Under the pieces are notes generated by a model. That model was not told the DNA's origin and ran no database searches. It was given only the letters and a program-made list of their open reading frames with translations. DNA of 64,000 bases, from NCBI GenBank assembly GCA_029243545.1, contig JAQWRV010000015.1, positions 36,692-100,691 on the forward strand, in the 5' to 3' direction. Position 1 is the first letter of the stretch, and each line of letters begins with the position of its first letter. The translations under genes were made by a program, and so were the position numbers. This DNA comes from Rhodospirillaceae bacterium. GTDB taxonomy: Bacteria; Pseudomonadota; Alphaproteobacteria; Rhodospirillales; Rhodospirillaceae. Shown here piece by piece: positions 17,093 to 27,014 of the stretch.

Positions 17093-18364
17093 TTAAACAG
17101 AAATCAAACAGCCGCCTACCGTATCGGCGATGGTCACGTTGACGATTGTTCCGGCCCCTGGGTCCGGCTGCACGCGCACCGGCACATAATGCTCGCTCTG
17201 GCCAATGCCATTGGCTTCAACCAACACCGACGCTTGTTGGCCGACCCGGCTGGTGAGAAAGAGCGCCATTGCGTTATCCCCGACCGCCCGCAAGCGTGAA
17301 GCCCTATCTTTGATGACCGCGGACTCCACTTGCAGCATACGGGCTGCCGGTGTGTCTTGACGAATGGAATACGGAAACACGTGCAAGTGCGTCAGCCCCG
17401 CTTTATCCACCAAATCGATGGTGTTTTTGAACTGTGCTTCTGTCTCGGTTGGAAACCCGGCGATTAAATCAGCCCCGAATACAGCATCCGGCCTAGCCCT
17501 GCGAGTTCGCTCACAGAACGCGAGCACGTCATCGCGCAGGTGGCGGCGCTTCATGCGCTTTAAGATAATGTCGTCTCCGGACTGCACAGAAATATGAAAA
17601 TGCGGCAACAGGCGAGGCTCGTCGGCGATAATGTGAAACAAATCTTCATCTGCTTCCGCCGGATCAAGTGATGACAAACGCAGGCGCGGTAAGTCGGGCA
17701 CGACTGCCAGCAGACGGCGTACCATCTGCCCCAGTGTCGGTGATCCTGGTAAGTCGCTGCCATAGCCCGTGATGTCCACGCCGGTGAGGACGATCTCTTT
17801 AAGACCTGCGTTGACCAAGGCTTTTACTTCATTGACCAGCTGGCCCATGGGTACGCTGCGGTTATTTCCGCGGGCGAAAGGGATAATACAGAACGTGCAG
17901 CGGTGGTCGCAGCCTTGTTGAATTTGTAAGAAAGCACGCGCCCGATCGGCGAAAGGGGTTGTATGGGCATCTGCCATATGTGACGTGGTTTCACGCACCG
18001 TCATGATGTCGCTGATCAGAACAGGATTATCGTTACCGGCGGCGAAGCTCTCTGCTTTCATCTTGTGCTCGTTGCCGATGACCCGGTCGACTTCGGTCAT
18101 CTCTGCATAGCTGTCCGGGTTGAGCTGCACGGCGCAACCGGTGGCGATGATTTCAGACGTCGGGTTATCACGGCGCAAGCGGCGCAGCGACTGACGGCCT
18201 TGCCGTTCCGCTTCTTTGGTGACCGCGCAGGTATTGACGATAATGGTATTGTTTAGCCCTGCGGCCTGGGCATGGTCTTTCATCACTTCAGCTTCATAGG
18301 CATTGAGGCGGCAGCCGAAGCTGACCACACTCGGCTCAGACCTATTTTGATGAGTCGTTGTCAT
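17093..18364 (-). CDS. mtaB: tRNA t6A37 methylthiotransferase MtaB
   Basis: This 423-residue radical-SAM enzyme adds a methylthio group to t6A at position 37 of ANN-decoding tRNAs. The N-terminal methylthiotransferase domain has SFGCRLNAYEAE and NTCAVTKEAERQGRQS. The radical SAM cluster is in GCDHRCTFCIIPFARG (CxxxCxxC). ADLIAGFPTETEAQF and a C-terminal TRAM region follow. Its ATG overlaps the dapF stop as ATGA, so the two are translationally coupled. Confidence 0.93.
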   Translation of the reverse strand: MTTTHQNRSEPSVVSFGCRLNAYEAEVMKDHAQAAGLNNTIIVNTCAVTKEAERQGRQSLRRLRRDNPTSEIIATGCAVQLNPDSYAEMTEVDRVIGNEHKMKAESFAAGNDNPVLISDIMTVRETTSHMADAHTTPFADRARAFLQIQQGCDHRCTFCIIPFARGNNRSVPMGQLVNEVKALVNAGLKEIVLTGVDITGYGSDLPGSPTLGQMVRRLLAVVPDLPRLRLSSLDPAEADEDLFHIIADEPRLLPHFHISVQSGDDIILKRMKRRHLRDDVLAFCERTRRARPDAVFGADLIAGFPTETEAQFKNTIDLVDKAGLTHLHVFPYSIRQDTPAARMLQVESAVIKDRASRLRAVGDNAMALFLTSRVGQQASVLVEANGIGQSEHYVPVRVQPDPGAGTIVNVTIADTVGGCLISV

Positions 18365-19209
18365 GGCAACAGGCTTCCATCAATGACACCGTCATAACTG
18401 TATGACACGGGCCCTGTCATGATGACGTGTCCATCTTCGCGCCACACAATGTGCAGGTCGCCACCGTCGAGCGTTACGGTGACGGCACGGTCGGTCAGGT
18501 TTCGACGCACACCGGCCACACCCACAGCACAGGCACCCGTGCCGCAGGCTTGGGTAATGCCGACACCGCGCTCCCACACCCGCATGCGCATGTGGCTACG
18601 ATCCAGAACTTCAACCACTTCCACATTGGTGCGATTGGGAAACAGGGCATGGGTTTCAATCATAGGGCCGAGGCGCGCCAAATCCACGGCTTCTACATCT
18701 TTTACAAAGAACACCACATGAGGGTTACCCATGCTCACCGCCACCGGGTTAGACAAACTGCCAACCACAATGTCCAGATGCCCGGTGTTTTCTTCCATGG
18801 CGAGGGGAATGTCTTGCCAGTCTAGTTTGGCAGGCCCTATGTCGACGGCGACCTGGCCGTCCTCTCCATGACTAGCAGAGACTGGCCCGGCCAGGGTTTC
18901 CAATACAACTGCGTCTTTGCCCGTATCGGCCATCACAAGATCAGCGACACAGCGTGCGCCATTGCCGCAGGATGAAACCACCCCGCCGTCGGCATTGCGC
19001 ACGGTCATGAAGGCATCGCCGTCCTTCTGGGCCGGCTCAATAATCAATAACTGGTCGAATCCCACCCCGGTACGCCGGTCGGCAATGGCCTGAACCTGAC
19101 TTTCACTTAAGGAAAGCGGGCGCGTCCGGGCATCCAGGACAACGAAATCGTTGCCCAGCCCATGCATCTTGCGGAAGGGCAGGCCCTCTATGGCGGAACC
19201 ATTGGTCAT
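18361..19209 (-). CDS. dapF: Diaminopimelate epimerase DapF
   Basis: This 282-residue enzyme converts LL- to meso-diaminopimelate for lysine and peptidoglycan. The two catalytic cysteines lie in SSCGNGARCVADL and TQACGTGACAVGVAG. FRKMHGLGNDFVVLD near the N-terminus and NPHVVFFVKD are family signatures. The frame is open to 19368 but the extra 53 residues are not conserved, so ATG 19209 is taken. It begins the dapF-mtaB-ftsY operon, transcribed away from ffh. Confidence 0.95.
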   Translation of the reverse strand: MTNGSAIEGLPFRKMHGLGNDFVVLDARTRPLSLSESQVQAIADRRTGVGFDQLLIIEPAQKDGDAFMTVRNADGGVVSSCGNGARCVADLVMADTGKDAVVLETLAGPVSASHGEDGQVAVDIGPAKLDWQDIPLAMEENTGHLDIVVGSLSNPVAVSMGNPHVVFFVKDVEAVDLARLGPMIETHALFPNRTNVEVVEVLDRSHMRMRVWERGVGITQACGTGACAVGVAGVRRNLTDRAVTVTLDGGDLHIVWREDGHVIMTGPVSYSYDGVIDGSLLP

Positions 19210-19482
19210 CAGCGGGTTATATGGCGGTGTATGGCCCCGAGTCCAGCAATGTCGGTCTGTCTCGTGACGTCCTGCTCGGGGCTCAAAACCCCACCAAACC
19301 TTGACTCTGCCGCCCCAAAACCGTAAACCACGCCCGTCCAGATCACATAGCCTGGGCACAGGATTCAATCACTTCGGGCATCCTGCTCTTGAGGGGGTCC
19401 GCCAGTCCGCGAGGGTTCGCGCACTGGCGCGTTACTGCTTTGGGCTACCGGATTTCCGAAAACAGGGACGCTAAGCCGCTTC

Positions 19483-20907
19483 ATGTTCGACGGATTGTCA
19501 CAAAAACTCGGCTCCGTATTCGATGCGCTGACCCGCCGGGGCGCGCTTAAGGAGGACGACGTCCGCGCTGCTATGCGCGAAGTCCGCGTTGCGTTGCTTG
19601 AAGCCGATGTCGCCCTGCCGGTGGTCAAAGAGTTCATCGAAAAGGCGACCGAACAGGCCGTCGGTGAACAGGTCATTCGCTCAGTCACGCCGGGCCAGAT
19701 GGTGGTCAAGATCGTCCACGACTGCCTGGTCGAGATGCTAGGCGGTGAAGACGAAGCGGCGTCTGAGTTAAATCTCAACGCTACGCCGCCGGTGCCGATT
19801 CTCATGGTCGGTTTACAAGGCTCGGGTAAAACCACCACCACGGCCAAAATCGCGCGGCATCTGCAGACCAAGGCCAAGAAGCGCGTGCTGATGGCGTCAC
19901 TGGATATTTACCGCCCTGCCGCCATGGAGCAACTGGCCACCCTTGGCCAGCAGGCTGACGTTATTACTCTGCCCATCGTTGAGGGTGAAAAACCGGTCGC
20001 CATCGCCAAACGGGCCATGGACGAAGGCCGCCGCGGTGGGTTCGACGTTGTCCTACTCGATACCGCTGGCCGTACGACCATAGACCAAGCCCTGATGGAT
20101 GAAGTTACCCAGGTGCGGGACGCTGTGTCCCCCGTGGAAACCCTGCTCGTCGCCGATGCCATGACCGGCCAGGATGCCGTTGCCACGGCGACAGCCTTCC
20201 AGGAAAAAGTCGGCATTACCGGTATCGCTTTGACCCGTGTAGATGGGGATGCCCGCGGCGGTGCAGCCTTGTCCATGCGTGCAGTCACTGGCGTGCCCAT
20301 CAAAGTCATGGGTGTCGGTGAAAAGACCGACGCCATTGAGGCATTCCACGCCGAACGCATCGCCGGGCGCATTCTCGGCATGGGCGATGTGGTCAGCCTG
20401 GTTGAGAAGGCGACGGAAAACGTCGACGAGGAAGAGGCTGAACGGCTGGCTAAGCGAATGATGCAGGGCCAGTTCGATCTCAACGATTTGCTGTCTCAAC
20501 TCCGCCAATTGCAGAAGATGGGCGACATGAAGGGCCTGCTCGGTATGTTGCCGGGCGTTGGCAAGATGGCGAAACAAATTAAAGACGCCGATGTTGACCC
20601 CAAAATGATCAAGCGCCAGGAGGCCATCTTGCTGTCGATGACCCCGCGGGAACGCACCCAACCGGCAGTCATTAAAGCCTCGCGCAAGAAACGCATCGCG
20701 GCCGGGTCAGGAACCTCAGTGCCCGACGTGAACCGTTTGCTGAAGCAGTATCAACAGATGGCTGGCGTGATGAAGAAGATGAAAAAGAAAGGCCTGGCAG
20801 GCTTGTTTTCCGGCGGCGGTATACCTGGCGCTGGACTTCAGGGTGGGTTGCCGGGCGGCGGCTTGCCGGGTGGCTTGCCACCTGGCGTTCCTTATAGGGG
20901 ACGCTAA
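19483..20907 (+). CDS. ffh: Signal recognition particle protein Ffh
   Basis: This 474-residue GTPase subunit of SRP binds signal sequences on ribosomes. The N domain starts MFDGLSQKLGSVFDALTRRG. G-domain motifs are GLQGSGKTTTTAKIARHL, DTAGRTTIDQALMDEV, LTRVDGDARGGAALS and GVGEKTDAIEAFH. The M domain has FDLNDLLSQLRQLQKMG, RIAAGSGTSVPDVNRLLKQY and a Met-rich helix. The C-terminus is a Gly/Pro/Leu tail of repeated GGLPGG units. First gene of the ffh-rpsP-rimM-trmD-rplS run; the SRP RNA gene is not seen in this window. Confidence 0.97.
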   Translation: MFDGLSQKLGSVFDALTRRGALKEDDVRAAMREVRVALLEADVALPVVKEFIEKATEQAVGEQVIRSVTPGQMVVKIVHDCLVEMLGGEDEAASELNLNATPPVPILMVGLQGSGKTTTTAKIARHLQTKAKKRVLMASLDIYRPAAMEQLATLGQQADVITLPIVEGEKPVAIAKRAMDEGRRGGFDVVLLDTAGRTTIDQALMDEVTQVRDAVSPVETLLVADAMTGQDAVATATAFQEKVGITGIALTRVDGDARGGAALSMRAVTGVPIKVMGVGEKTDAIEAFHAERIAGRILGMGDVVSLVEKATENVDEEEAERLAKRMMQGQFDLNDLLSQLRQLQKMGDMKGLLGMLPGVGKMAKQIKDADVDPKMIKRQEAILLSMTPRERTQPAVIKASRKKRIAAGSGTSVPDVNRLLKQYQQMAGVMKKMKKKGLAGLFSGGGIPGAGLQGGLPGGGLPGGLPPGVPYRGR

Positions 20908-20964
20908 AGAAATCGCGTTCCGCATTGCGGGCGCCACTAGAATTGAACCAAAGGAGAAAGACGC

Positions 20965-21441
20965 ATGAGTCTTAAAATTCGTTTATCCCGGGGCGGTGCA
21001 AAGAAGCGCCCCTACTACCGCGTCGTTGTTGCTGATTCCCGGTTTCCTCGTGATGGCCGCTACATTGAAAAGGTAGGCACCTATAATCCGATACTGCCAA
21101 GCGATCATGAAGATCGGTTCAAGTTCAAAGAAGACCGTATCCGCCATTGGCTGGGTCTCGGCGCTTTGCCCACAGACCGGGTCCATCGTTTTCTAGCCAA
21201 GGCTGGCATTCTTGATGCTAAGGCAATTCCGGAACAGACAAAGCAAGATAAACCTCGGGCCAAGGCGCAAGAGCGTCTGCGTGAAGCTGAAGAAGCAGCC
21301 AAGTCTGCTGCCGAAGCAGCAGCGGTTGAAGTGGAAGCGCCGGTTCCAGCGCCAGTGGAAGAAGCACCAACAGCAGAAGCACCAGCCGCGGAAGTGCTAG
21401 CAGAGGACGCTCCTGCAGTAGAGAAAAAAGCCGAAGGCTAA
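20965..21441 (+). CDS. rpsP: 30S ribosomal protein S16, extended
   Basis: The first 85 residues are a standard S16 ([53 protein letters not shown]). After that comes a long tail rich in Ala, Glu, Pro and Val (such as [20 protein letters not shown]), bringing the length to 158, about double the minimum. Such acidic or alanine-rich tails occur in several alphaproteobacterial S16 proteins and are probably disordered. AAGGAG precedes the ATG. Confidence 0.96.
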   Translation: MSLKIRLSRGGAKKRPYYRVVVADSRFPRDGRYIEKVGTYNPILPSDHEDRFKFKEDRIRHWLGLGALPTDRVHRFLAKAGILDAKAIPEQTKQDKPRAKAQERLREAEEAAKSAAEAAAVEVEAPVPAPVEEAPTAEAPAAEVLAEDAPAVEKKAEG

Positions 21442-21474
21442 GGGGCCATGTCCCAGCCTTCAAAGGCATGAAAT

Positions 21475-22035
21475 ATGTCGGAGACCAAGGAGGATAAAGT
21501 CTGCCTCGGGGTCATCGTCGGCGCCCGCGGCATCAAGGGGGATGTAAAGGTCAAAGCCTTTACCGATCAGCCTGAAGATATCGCAGCATATGGCCCGGTT
21601 GAAACAGATGACGGCGAGCGATTTACCCTCACGGTAACCGGACAAGCAAAGGGTGTGGTTGTGGTGCGCATAGAGGGTGTCACAAACCGCAACGGGGCAG
21701 AGGCTCTAAAAGGTCAGCAGTTGTATGTGGACCGGAACACGCTGCCGAAGACGGAAGACGAGGACGAGTACTACCACGCAGACCTAGTCGGTCTTGCGGT
21801 AGTGGATGAAACGGATACGGAATGCGGAACGGTGATAGCCCTTTACAACTTCGGAGCAGGCGATGTGATCGACATCCGCCGGCCGGCCGGGCATACCCTG
21901 CTGCTGCCGTTCACGGTAGAGGTCGTGCCGAAGGTGGACGTTTCCGCGGGGCGGGTCGTGGTATCCTCGGCAGCGCTCGCTATGGCGGAGGACGCACCCG
22001 AATCGCCCCCAGAAAATGGGGCCGCCGAACCATGA
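21475..22035 (+). CDS. rimM: Ribosome maturation factor RimM
   Basis: This 186-residue protein helps assemble the 30S head and binds S19. The N-terminal barrel shows [40 protein letters not shown] links the domains, and the PRC-barrel half has [20 protein letters not shown] and [14 protein letters not shown]. Its stop overlaps the trmD start as ATGA. Confidence 0.94.
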   Translation: MSETKEDKVCLGVIVGARGIKGDVKVKAFTDQPEDIAAYGPVETDDGERFTLTVTGQAKGVVVVRIEGVTNRNGAEALKGQQLYVDRNTLPKTEDEDEYYHADLVGLAVVDETDTECGTVIALYNFGAGDVIDIRRPAGHTLLLPFTVEVVPKVDVSAGRVVVSSAALAMAEDAPESPPENGAAEP

Positions 22036-22751
22036 CTGCGCCCAGTGCATTCCAGGCCTCCGTGCTCACGCTTTTCCCCGAAATGTTTCCTGGTCCTCTG
22101 GGGGCGTCGCTGGCCGGTAAGGCCGCCTCAGACGGGCTGTGGAGCTTGGAAACACTAGACATTCGGGACTTTGCGCGCGATAAACACCGCTCCGTTGACG
22201 ACACACCTTTCGGGGGTGGCGCCGGTATGGTGATGCGGCCCGATGTGATTGATGCCGCGCTTCACCAGGTCCATTCCAACGGCCGGCCGCTGATTTATCT
22301 GACCCCGCGCGGACGCCTCTTCGATCAGGCTCTGGCGCAGGATTTAGCCGCAGCTGAAGGTGTGACATTGCTTTGCGGCCGCTATGAGGGCGTCGACCAG
22401 CGTGTCATTGAAGCCTGGGATATGGATGAAGTCAGTGTCGGTGACTTTGTTTTGTCTGGCGGAGAAGCCGCTGCCATCACTGTGCTTGATGCGGTGGTCC
22501 GGTTGCTACCCGGTGTTCTCGGCAGTGCTGAGTCACTGACGGAAGAAAGTTTCAAAGAGGGTTTGCTTGAATACCCTCACTTCACGCGGCCCGAAGTTTG
22601 GGATGGCCGCCCGGTGCCAGAGGTTTTGCGCTCTGGACACCACAAGAATATTGAGGCCTGGCGGCGGGACCAGGCAGAAACCACAACCCGCTCGCGGCGT
22701 CCGGATCTTTGGGACCGGTTTGTCGCCGCTGGGACGAACAAGAAAGGTTGA
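22032..22751 (+). CDS. trmD: tRNA (guanine-N1-)-methyltransferase TrmD
   Basis: This 239-residue SPOUT methyltransferase makes m1G37 in tRNA. The knot region has [33 protein letters not shown] and [37 protein letters not shown] and [12 protein letters not shown] are also typical. The ATG at 22032 overlaps rimM by ATGA. The frame is open further upstream, but that portion is an overlap with rimM in another frame. Confidence 0.97.
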   Translation: MTAPSAFQASVLTLFPEMFPGPLGASLAGKAASDGLWSLETLDIRDFARDKHRSVDDTPFGGGAGMVMRPDVIDAALHQVHSNGRPLIYLTPRGRLFDQALAQDLAAAEGVTLLCGRYEGVDQRVIEAWDMDEVSVGDFVLSGGEAAAITVLDAVVRLLPGVLGSAESLTEESFKEGLLEYPHFTRPEVWDGRPVPEVLRSGHHKNIEAWRRDQAETTTRSRRPDLWDRFVAAGTNKKG

Positions 22752-22755
22752 AATC

Positions 22756-23187
22756 ATGGATATCATCCAGGAAATAGAACAAGAACAAGTTGCCAAACTG
22801 ACCGAAGGGAAAGACATCCCTGAGTTTTCACCCGGCGATACAGTCCGTGTTCATGTCAAAGTGAAGGAAGGGCAGCGCGAGCGTGTTCAGGCCTACGAAG
22901 GTATCTGCATCGCGCGTAAGAACGGCGGCATAAATTCCTCGTTCACGGTCCGTAAAATTTCCTTTGGTGAAGGTGTGGAACGTGTGTTCCCGCTCTATGG
23001 CCCGATTATCGATCATATCGAATTGGTCCGTCACGGCCGGGTCCGCCGGGCAAAGCTTTACTACCTGCGTGGTCGCCGTGGCCGCTCGGCCCGTATCGCG
23101 GAAGATACGGCAGCAGTGATGAAAGCACGTGAAGCGGCCAAAGCTGAAAAAAAAGCTGCCGCGGCGAATAGTGGCGCCGAAAGCTAA
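22756..23187 (+). CDS. rplS: 50S ribosomal protein L19
   Basis: This 143-residue L19 lies at the 30S-50S interface. It starts [15 protein letters not shown] and has the L19 core [60 protein letters not shown] and [13 protein letters not shown], with a short lysine/alanine tail. It lies five bases after trmD. Confidence 0.97.
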   Translation: MDIIQEIEQEQVAKLTEGKDIPEFSPGDTVRVHVKVKEGQRERVQAYEGICIARKNGGINSSFTVRKISFGEGVERVFPLYGPIIDHIELVRHGRVRRAKLYYLRGRRGRSARIAEDTAAVMKAREAAKAEKKAAAANSGAES

Positions 23188-23221
23188 CTCTTTCACACCA
23201 CACCATTAAGAGCACGCTACC

Positions 23222-24631
23222 ATGGCCAAAACTCTCTATGACAAATTGTGGGAAAGCCACGTCGTCCATCAGGATGAGGGTGGGGCAGCGCTAATCTATA
23301 TTGATTTGCATCTGACCCATGAAGTGACCACGCCCCAGGCTTACGAAGGGCTGCGCCTATCTCAGCGCAAACTGCACCGCACCGACAAGACCATCGCCGT
23401 GCCCGACCACAATGTGCCGAGCACATCGGACCGCATGGAAAAAATTGACGACCCCGAAAGCCGGCTGCAGCTCGAGACCCTCAAACAAAACAGCGAGGAC
23501 TTCGGTGTTGAATACATCCCCATGGATGATATTCGCCAGGGCATCGTCCACATTATCGGACCAGAGCAGGGTTTAACGCAGCCGGGTAAAACCATCGTCT
23601 GCGGTGACAGTCACACGGCAACACATGGTGCATTTGGTGCGCTGGCGTTCGGTATTGGTACGTCCGATGTGGAACACACCTTAGCCACGCAAACGTTGTC
23701 GATGCAGAAATCGAAAAACATGCTGGTCAAAGTTGAGGGCGAACTGCCCGTTGGCACCACATCGAAAGATTTGATTTTGGCCATCATCGGCCGCATCGGT
23801 ACCGCCGGCGGCACTGGCCACGTTATCGAATACCAAGGTGATGCGTTTACCAACCTGTCCATGGAAGGCCGCATGACGGTCTGCAATATGACCATCGAAG
23901 GCGGTGCGCGTGCCGGACTCATCGCGCCCGACGGAAAAACTTTAGAATACCTCAAAGGCAAGCCCCATGCCCCTAAAGGGGCTGCTTGGGAAGCGGCTGT
24001 GACCTATTGGCAGAGTCTGAAGACAGATGACAGTGCAGTATTCGACAAAGAAATCGTCATCCAGGCGAGCGAAATCATTCCTCATGTGACCTGGGGCACA
24101 TCGCCGGAAGACGTCTTACCAATTACGGCATCTGTTCCGGCACCGGAAGATTTCGACGATACCGATAAGCAATCCGGTGCACGCCGTTCGCTGGAATACA
24201 TGGGCCTGGAGCCGGGCACGCCATTGGATCAAGTGCCCGTCGATAAGGTTTTTATCGGCTCTTGCACCAACGGCCGTATCGAAGATTTGCGTGCTGCGGC
24301 TGCGGTCATGAAAGGCCGCAAGGTTGCCGACACAGTTACAACGCTCGTCGTTCCGGGTTCGGGCCTGGTGAAATATCAGGCCGAAGAAGAAGGTTTGGAT
24401 CAGATATTCTTGGAGGCAGGCGCGGAGTGGCGTGAGCCCAGCTGTTCCATGTGCCTTGGTATGAACCCGGACTTTCTTAATCCTGGTGAACGCTGTGCGT
24501 CCACGTCCAACCGTAATTTTGAGGGCCGTCAGGGCCGCGGTGGCCGCACCCATCTTCTCAGTCCGGCCATGGCTGCGGCTGCGGCCTTAACTGGTCGTTT
24601 GACCGACGTTCGTACGGTGATGGAAGAATGA
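23222..24631 (+). CDS. leuC: 3-isopropylmalate dehydratase large subunit LeuC
   Basis: This 469-residue iron-sulfur aconitase-family enzyme, with LeuD, isomerises 2- to 3-isopropylmalate in leucine synthesis. The Fe-S cysteines are in [14 protein letters not shown] and [31 protein letters not shown] and [19 protein letters not shown] [15 protein letters not shown] are present. Its stop overlaps the next small ORF as ATGA. Confidence 0.97.
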   Translation: MAKTLYDKLWESHVVHQDEGGAALIYIDLHLTHEVTTPQAYEGLRLSQRKLHRTDKTIAVPDHNVPSTSDRMEKIDDPESRLQLETLKQNSEDFGVEYIPMDDIRQGIVHIIGPEQGLTQPGKTIVCGDSHTATHGAFGALAFGIGTSDVEHTLATQTLSMQKSKNMLVKVEGELPVGTTSKDLILAIIGRIGTAGGTGHVIEYQGDAFTNLSMEGRMTVCNMTIEGGARAGLIAPDGKTLEYLKGKPHAPKGAAWEAAVTYWQSLKTDDSAVFDKEIVIQASEIIPHVTWGTSPEDVLPITASVPAPEDFDDTDKQSGARRSLEYMGLEPGTPLDQVPVDKVFIGSCTNGRIEDLRAAAAVMKGRKVADTVTTLVVPGSGLVKYQAEEEGLDQIFLEAGAEWREPSCSMCLGMNPDFLNPGERCASTSNRNFEGRQGRGGRTHLLSPAMAAAAALTGRLTDVRTVMEE

Positions 24632-24837
24632 GCCCGCAACTGGAAAAAGTCTTGGCTGGTTCAGCTACGGCAGGACATCCGATCAAGGTCGATATGGACG
24701 CGTTGTTGCGCAAGGCAGTTGACGGCGACCTCAAAGACAAAGGCAGAAAGCAGCGCACATCCTTAAAGTCCTTGGGCAGTATGGGAGAATTCGCCGTTAT
24801 TTCTGCGTGGGCCTGTGGCAAGGGTAAAAAGGTATAA
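24628..24837 (+). CDS. Small uncharacterised protein encoded between leuC and leuD
   Basis: This 69-residue ORF starts in an ATGA overlap with the leuC stop and ends 15 bases before leuD, so it fills the gap in the operon exactly. It is basic (several Lys/Arg in [18 protein letters not shown]) with a short hydrophobic end ([17 protein letters not shown]). I recognise no domain. Translational coupling and the tight fit argue that it is real. A function in the leucine branch cannot be claimed. Confidence 0.6.
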   Translation: MSPQLEKVLAGSATAGHPIKVDMDALLRKAVDGDLKDKGRKQRTSLKSLGSMGEFAVISAWACGKGKKV

Positions 24838-24852
24838 GGCGAGGAATAAGAT

Positions 24853-25455
24853 ATGGATAAGTTCACCGTTCTCACCGGCGTCGCCGCCGCTATTCCCATG
24901 GTCAATGTCGATACCGACATGATCATGCCCAAGCAATTTCTCAAGACGATTAAACGCACCGGCCTTGGTATCGCCGCGTTCTACGATATGCGTTATGACG
25001 AAAATGAAGTCGAACGCCCGGAGTTTATTCTCAATCAAGAACCGTTCCGCAAAACCAAAATACTTATCGCGGGCAAAAATTTCGGCTGCGGCTCATCGCG
25101 CGAGCATGCGCCGTGGGGCTTGCTGGATTTCGGTATCCGCTGCGTCATTGCCCCAAGCTTCGCTGACATCTTTTACAACAACTGTTTTAAGAACGGCATT
25201 CTCTGCGTCACCTTGCCGGAAGTTCAGGTGGATGCGTTGACTCAAAAAGCCGACGGCGCTGAATTCACCGTCGACCTTGATAGCTTAGAGATCACCGAGC
25301 CTGACGGATCGAAAACATCCTTCGAGCTCGATTCGACACGGCGTCACAATATGTTGAACGGCCTTGATGATATTGCCTTGACCCTGAATCACATCGATAA
25401 AATCAAAGCTTTCGAATCCAAGCAGCAGGCCCAACAGCCTTGGCTGTACAACTAA
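24853..25455 (+). CDS. leuD: 3-isopropylmalate dehydratase small subunit LeuD
   Basis: This 200-residue subunit forms the swivel domain of isopropylmalate isomerase with LeuC. It starts [20 protein letters not shown] and has the family's [36 protein letters not shown] and [16 protein letters not shown]. It is preceded by a GAGGAATAAG ribosome site. Confidence 0.97.
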   Translation: MDKFTVLTGVAAAIPMVNVDTDMIMPKQFLKTIKRTGLGIAAFYDMRYDENEVERPEFILNQEPFRKTKILIAGKNFGCGSSREHAPWGLLDFGIRCVIAPSFADIFYNNCFKNGILCVTLPEVQVDALTQKADGAEFTVDLDSLEITEPDGSKTSFELDSTRRHNMLNGLDDIALTLNHIDKIKAFESKQQAQQPWLYN

Positions 25456-25470
25456 GGTAGCTGTTCATTT

Positions 25471-26580
25471 ATGCCGACCCAAAAAATTCTTGTCCTGGCG
25501 GGGGACTGCCTCGGCCCTGAAGTGATGGTCCAGGCGCGACGGGTTCTGGCGTGGTTGAACGATACCGGTGCAGCTTCCTTTGAAATTGAAGAGGGCCTGG
25601 TTGGCGGGGCCTCCTACGATGCCCACCGCACACCACTGACCAATGAAACCGTTGACCTGGCAATGGCCGCGGATGCGGTTCTGTTTGGCTCGATCGGTGG
25701 TCCCCAATGGGAGGAAGTCGACTACGACCTCAGGCCGGAAAAAGGGTTGCTGCGTCTCCGCCAAGGTATGGGCCTGTTCGCCAACCTGCGCCCGGCCATC
25801 GTCTTCGATGCCTTAGCCGGGGCATCCTCGCTTAAGACCGAACTGGTCAAAGGTCTGGATATCATGATTGTCCGCGAGCTCATCGGCGGCGTCTACTTCG
25901 GCGAGCCGCGCGGCATTGAAGATATGGGTGACGAGGGCCAGCGCGGCTACAACACCCAGGCCTATTCCACCCGGGAGATTGTCCGCATTGCCCATGTGGC
26001 CTTTGATCTGGCGCGCAAGCGCGGCAAGCGGGTGTGCTCCGTCGACAAAGCCAATGTTATGGAAAGCGGTGTGGTCTGGCGCGAAGAAACCACGCTTCTG
26101 CGAGACGCCCATTACCAAGACGTCGACCTCAACCACATGTTCATCGACAACTGTTCCATGCAGCTGGTGCGCGCGCCGAAACAGTTTGATGTGATTCTGA
26201 CAGACAATCTGTTTGGCGATATTCTGTCCGACCTGGCTGCCATGCTCACCGGTTCCCTGGGGATGCTACCGTCGGCCAGCCTCGGCGCCACCGGTGACGA
26301 TGGCCGTCAACCTGCCTTGTATGAGCCGGTGCACGGTTCAGCGCCTGATATTGCCGGCCAGAATAAAGGCAATCCGTTGGCGCAAATTCTCTCACTCTCC
26401 ATGATGCTGCGCTATTCGTTCGATATGGCGCAACAAGCGGACCTCATCGAGAACGCGGTTGAGGCGGTGCTGGCCAAAAACATCCGTACCGGCGATATCG
26501 CGGGCGACGGAATGACTCCGGTCAGCACCATCGAAATGGGAGATGCCGTGCTGGCGGAAATGGAAGCCCTGGCGAGCTAG
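25471..26580 (+). CDS. leuB: 3-isopropylmalate dehydrogenase LeuB
   Basis: This 369-residue NAD-dependent enzyme oxidises and decarboxylates 3-isopropylmalate. It shows [33 protein letters not shown], the metal/NAD signature [20 protein letters not shown] and [20 protein letters not shown]. The usual N-terminal LPGDGIGPEV reads [10 protein letters not shown] here, a mild departure. Its TAG stop shares the palindrome CTAG with the stop of the convergent DUF962 gene. Confidence 0.96.
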   Translation: MPTQKILVLAGDCLGPEVMVQARRVLAWLNDTGAASFEIEEGLVGGASYDAHRTPLTNETVDLAMAADAVLFGSIGGPQWEEVDYDLRPEKGLLRLRQGMGLFANLRPAIVFDALAGASSLKTELVKGLDIMIVRELIGGVYFGEPRGIEDMGDEGQRGYNTQAYSTREIVRIAHVAFDLARKRGKRVCSVDKANVMESGVVWREETTLLRDAHYQDVDLNHMFIDNCSMQLVRAPKQFDVILTDNLFGDILSDLAAMLTGSLGMLPSASLGATGDDGRQPALYEPVHGSAPDIAGQNKGNPLAQILSLSMMLRYSFDMAQQADLIENAVEAVLAKNIRTGDIAGDGMTPVSTIEMGDAVLAEMEALAS

Positions 26581-26861
26581 AGTTCGACCCCCGCCTTCTC
26601 CAAATGGGGCGTCAACCGTCCCGCCACCCATAACCCGAACATCCTGAAGTCGCTGATCAGAGACCACAATGGGTAGGTAAGCGTCGCCGGCTTGTTGTGC
26701 TCGACAAAGAAGTGTGCCGCCCAGGCAAAGCCATAGCCGACCAGCGGGATAGCCCAAAGCAATCTCAGATCAACGGCGACTCCAAACGCGAGAATGGCCA
26801 GAACCAGGGCAGACCCAGCGTAATGTAATCCACGAGTCGCCGGCTTGTTGTGCTCCTGCAA
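26577..26861 (-). CDS. DUF962/Mpo1-like membrane protein, start uncertain
   Basis: This small membrane protein has the duplicated motif of the family: [20 protein letters not shown] and, further on, [20 protein letters not shown], with two membrane segments. The yeast relative Mpo1 is a dioxygenase in fatty acid alpha-oxidation, with His ligands in these motifs. The only canonical start is TTG at 26861, but the frame upstream reads [19 protein letters not shown], which looks like the conserved N-terminus. It is open to about 26927 with no ATG, GTG or TTG. The true start may be ATT near 26912, or the start may have been lost. Confidence 0.75.
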   Translation of the reverse strand: MQEHNKPATRGLHYAGSALVLAILAFGVAVDLRLLWAIPLVGYGFAWAAHFFVEHNKPATLTYPLWSLISDFRMFGLWVAGRLTPHLEKAGVEL

Positions 26862-27014
26862 ATAGTAGGGCCAAAACGCAGTGTAACTGTCGATTTTGTC
26901 GGTGGCGGAAATCTTAAGGGCTTCCTTGTTTTATGGGGCTGTTAGGCGTATTGAAGCGCCCCACAAGCCTGCCCTGATCCAGTCCCGTGGCGCAAGAGGC
27001 GCAAAACAAAAGAG

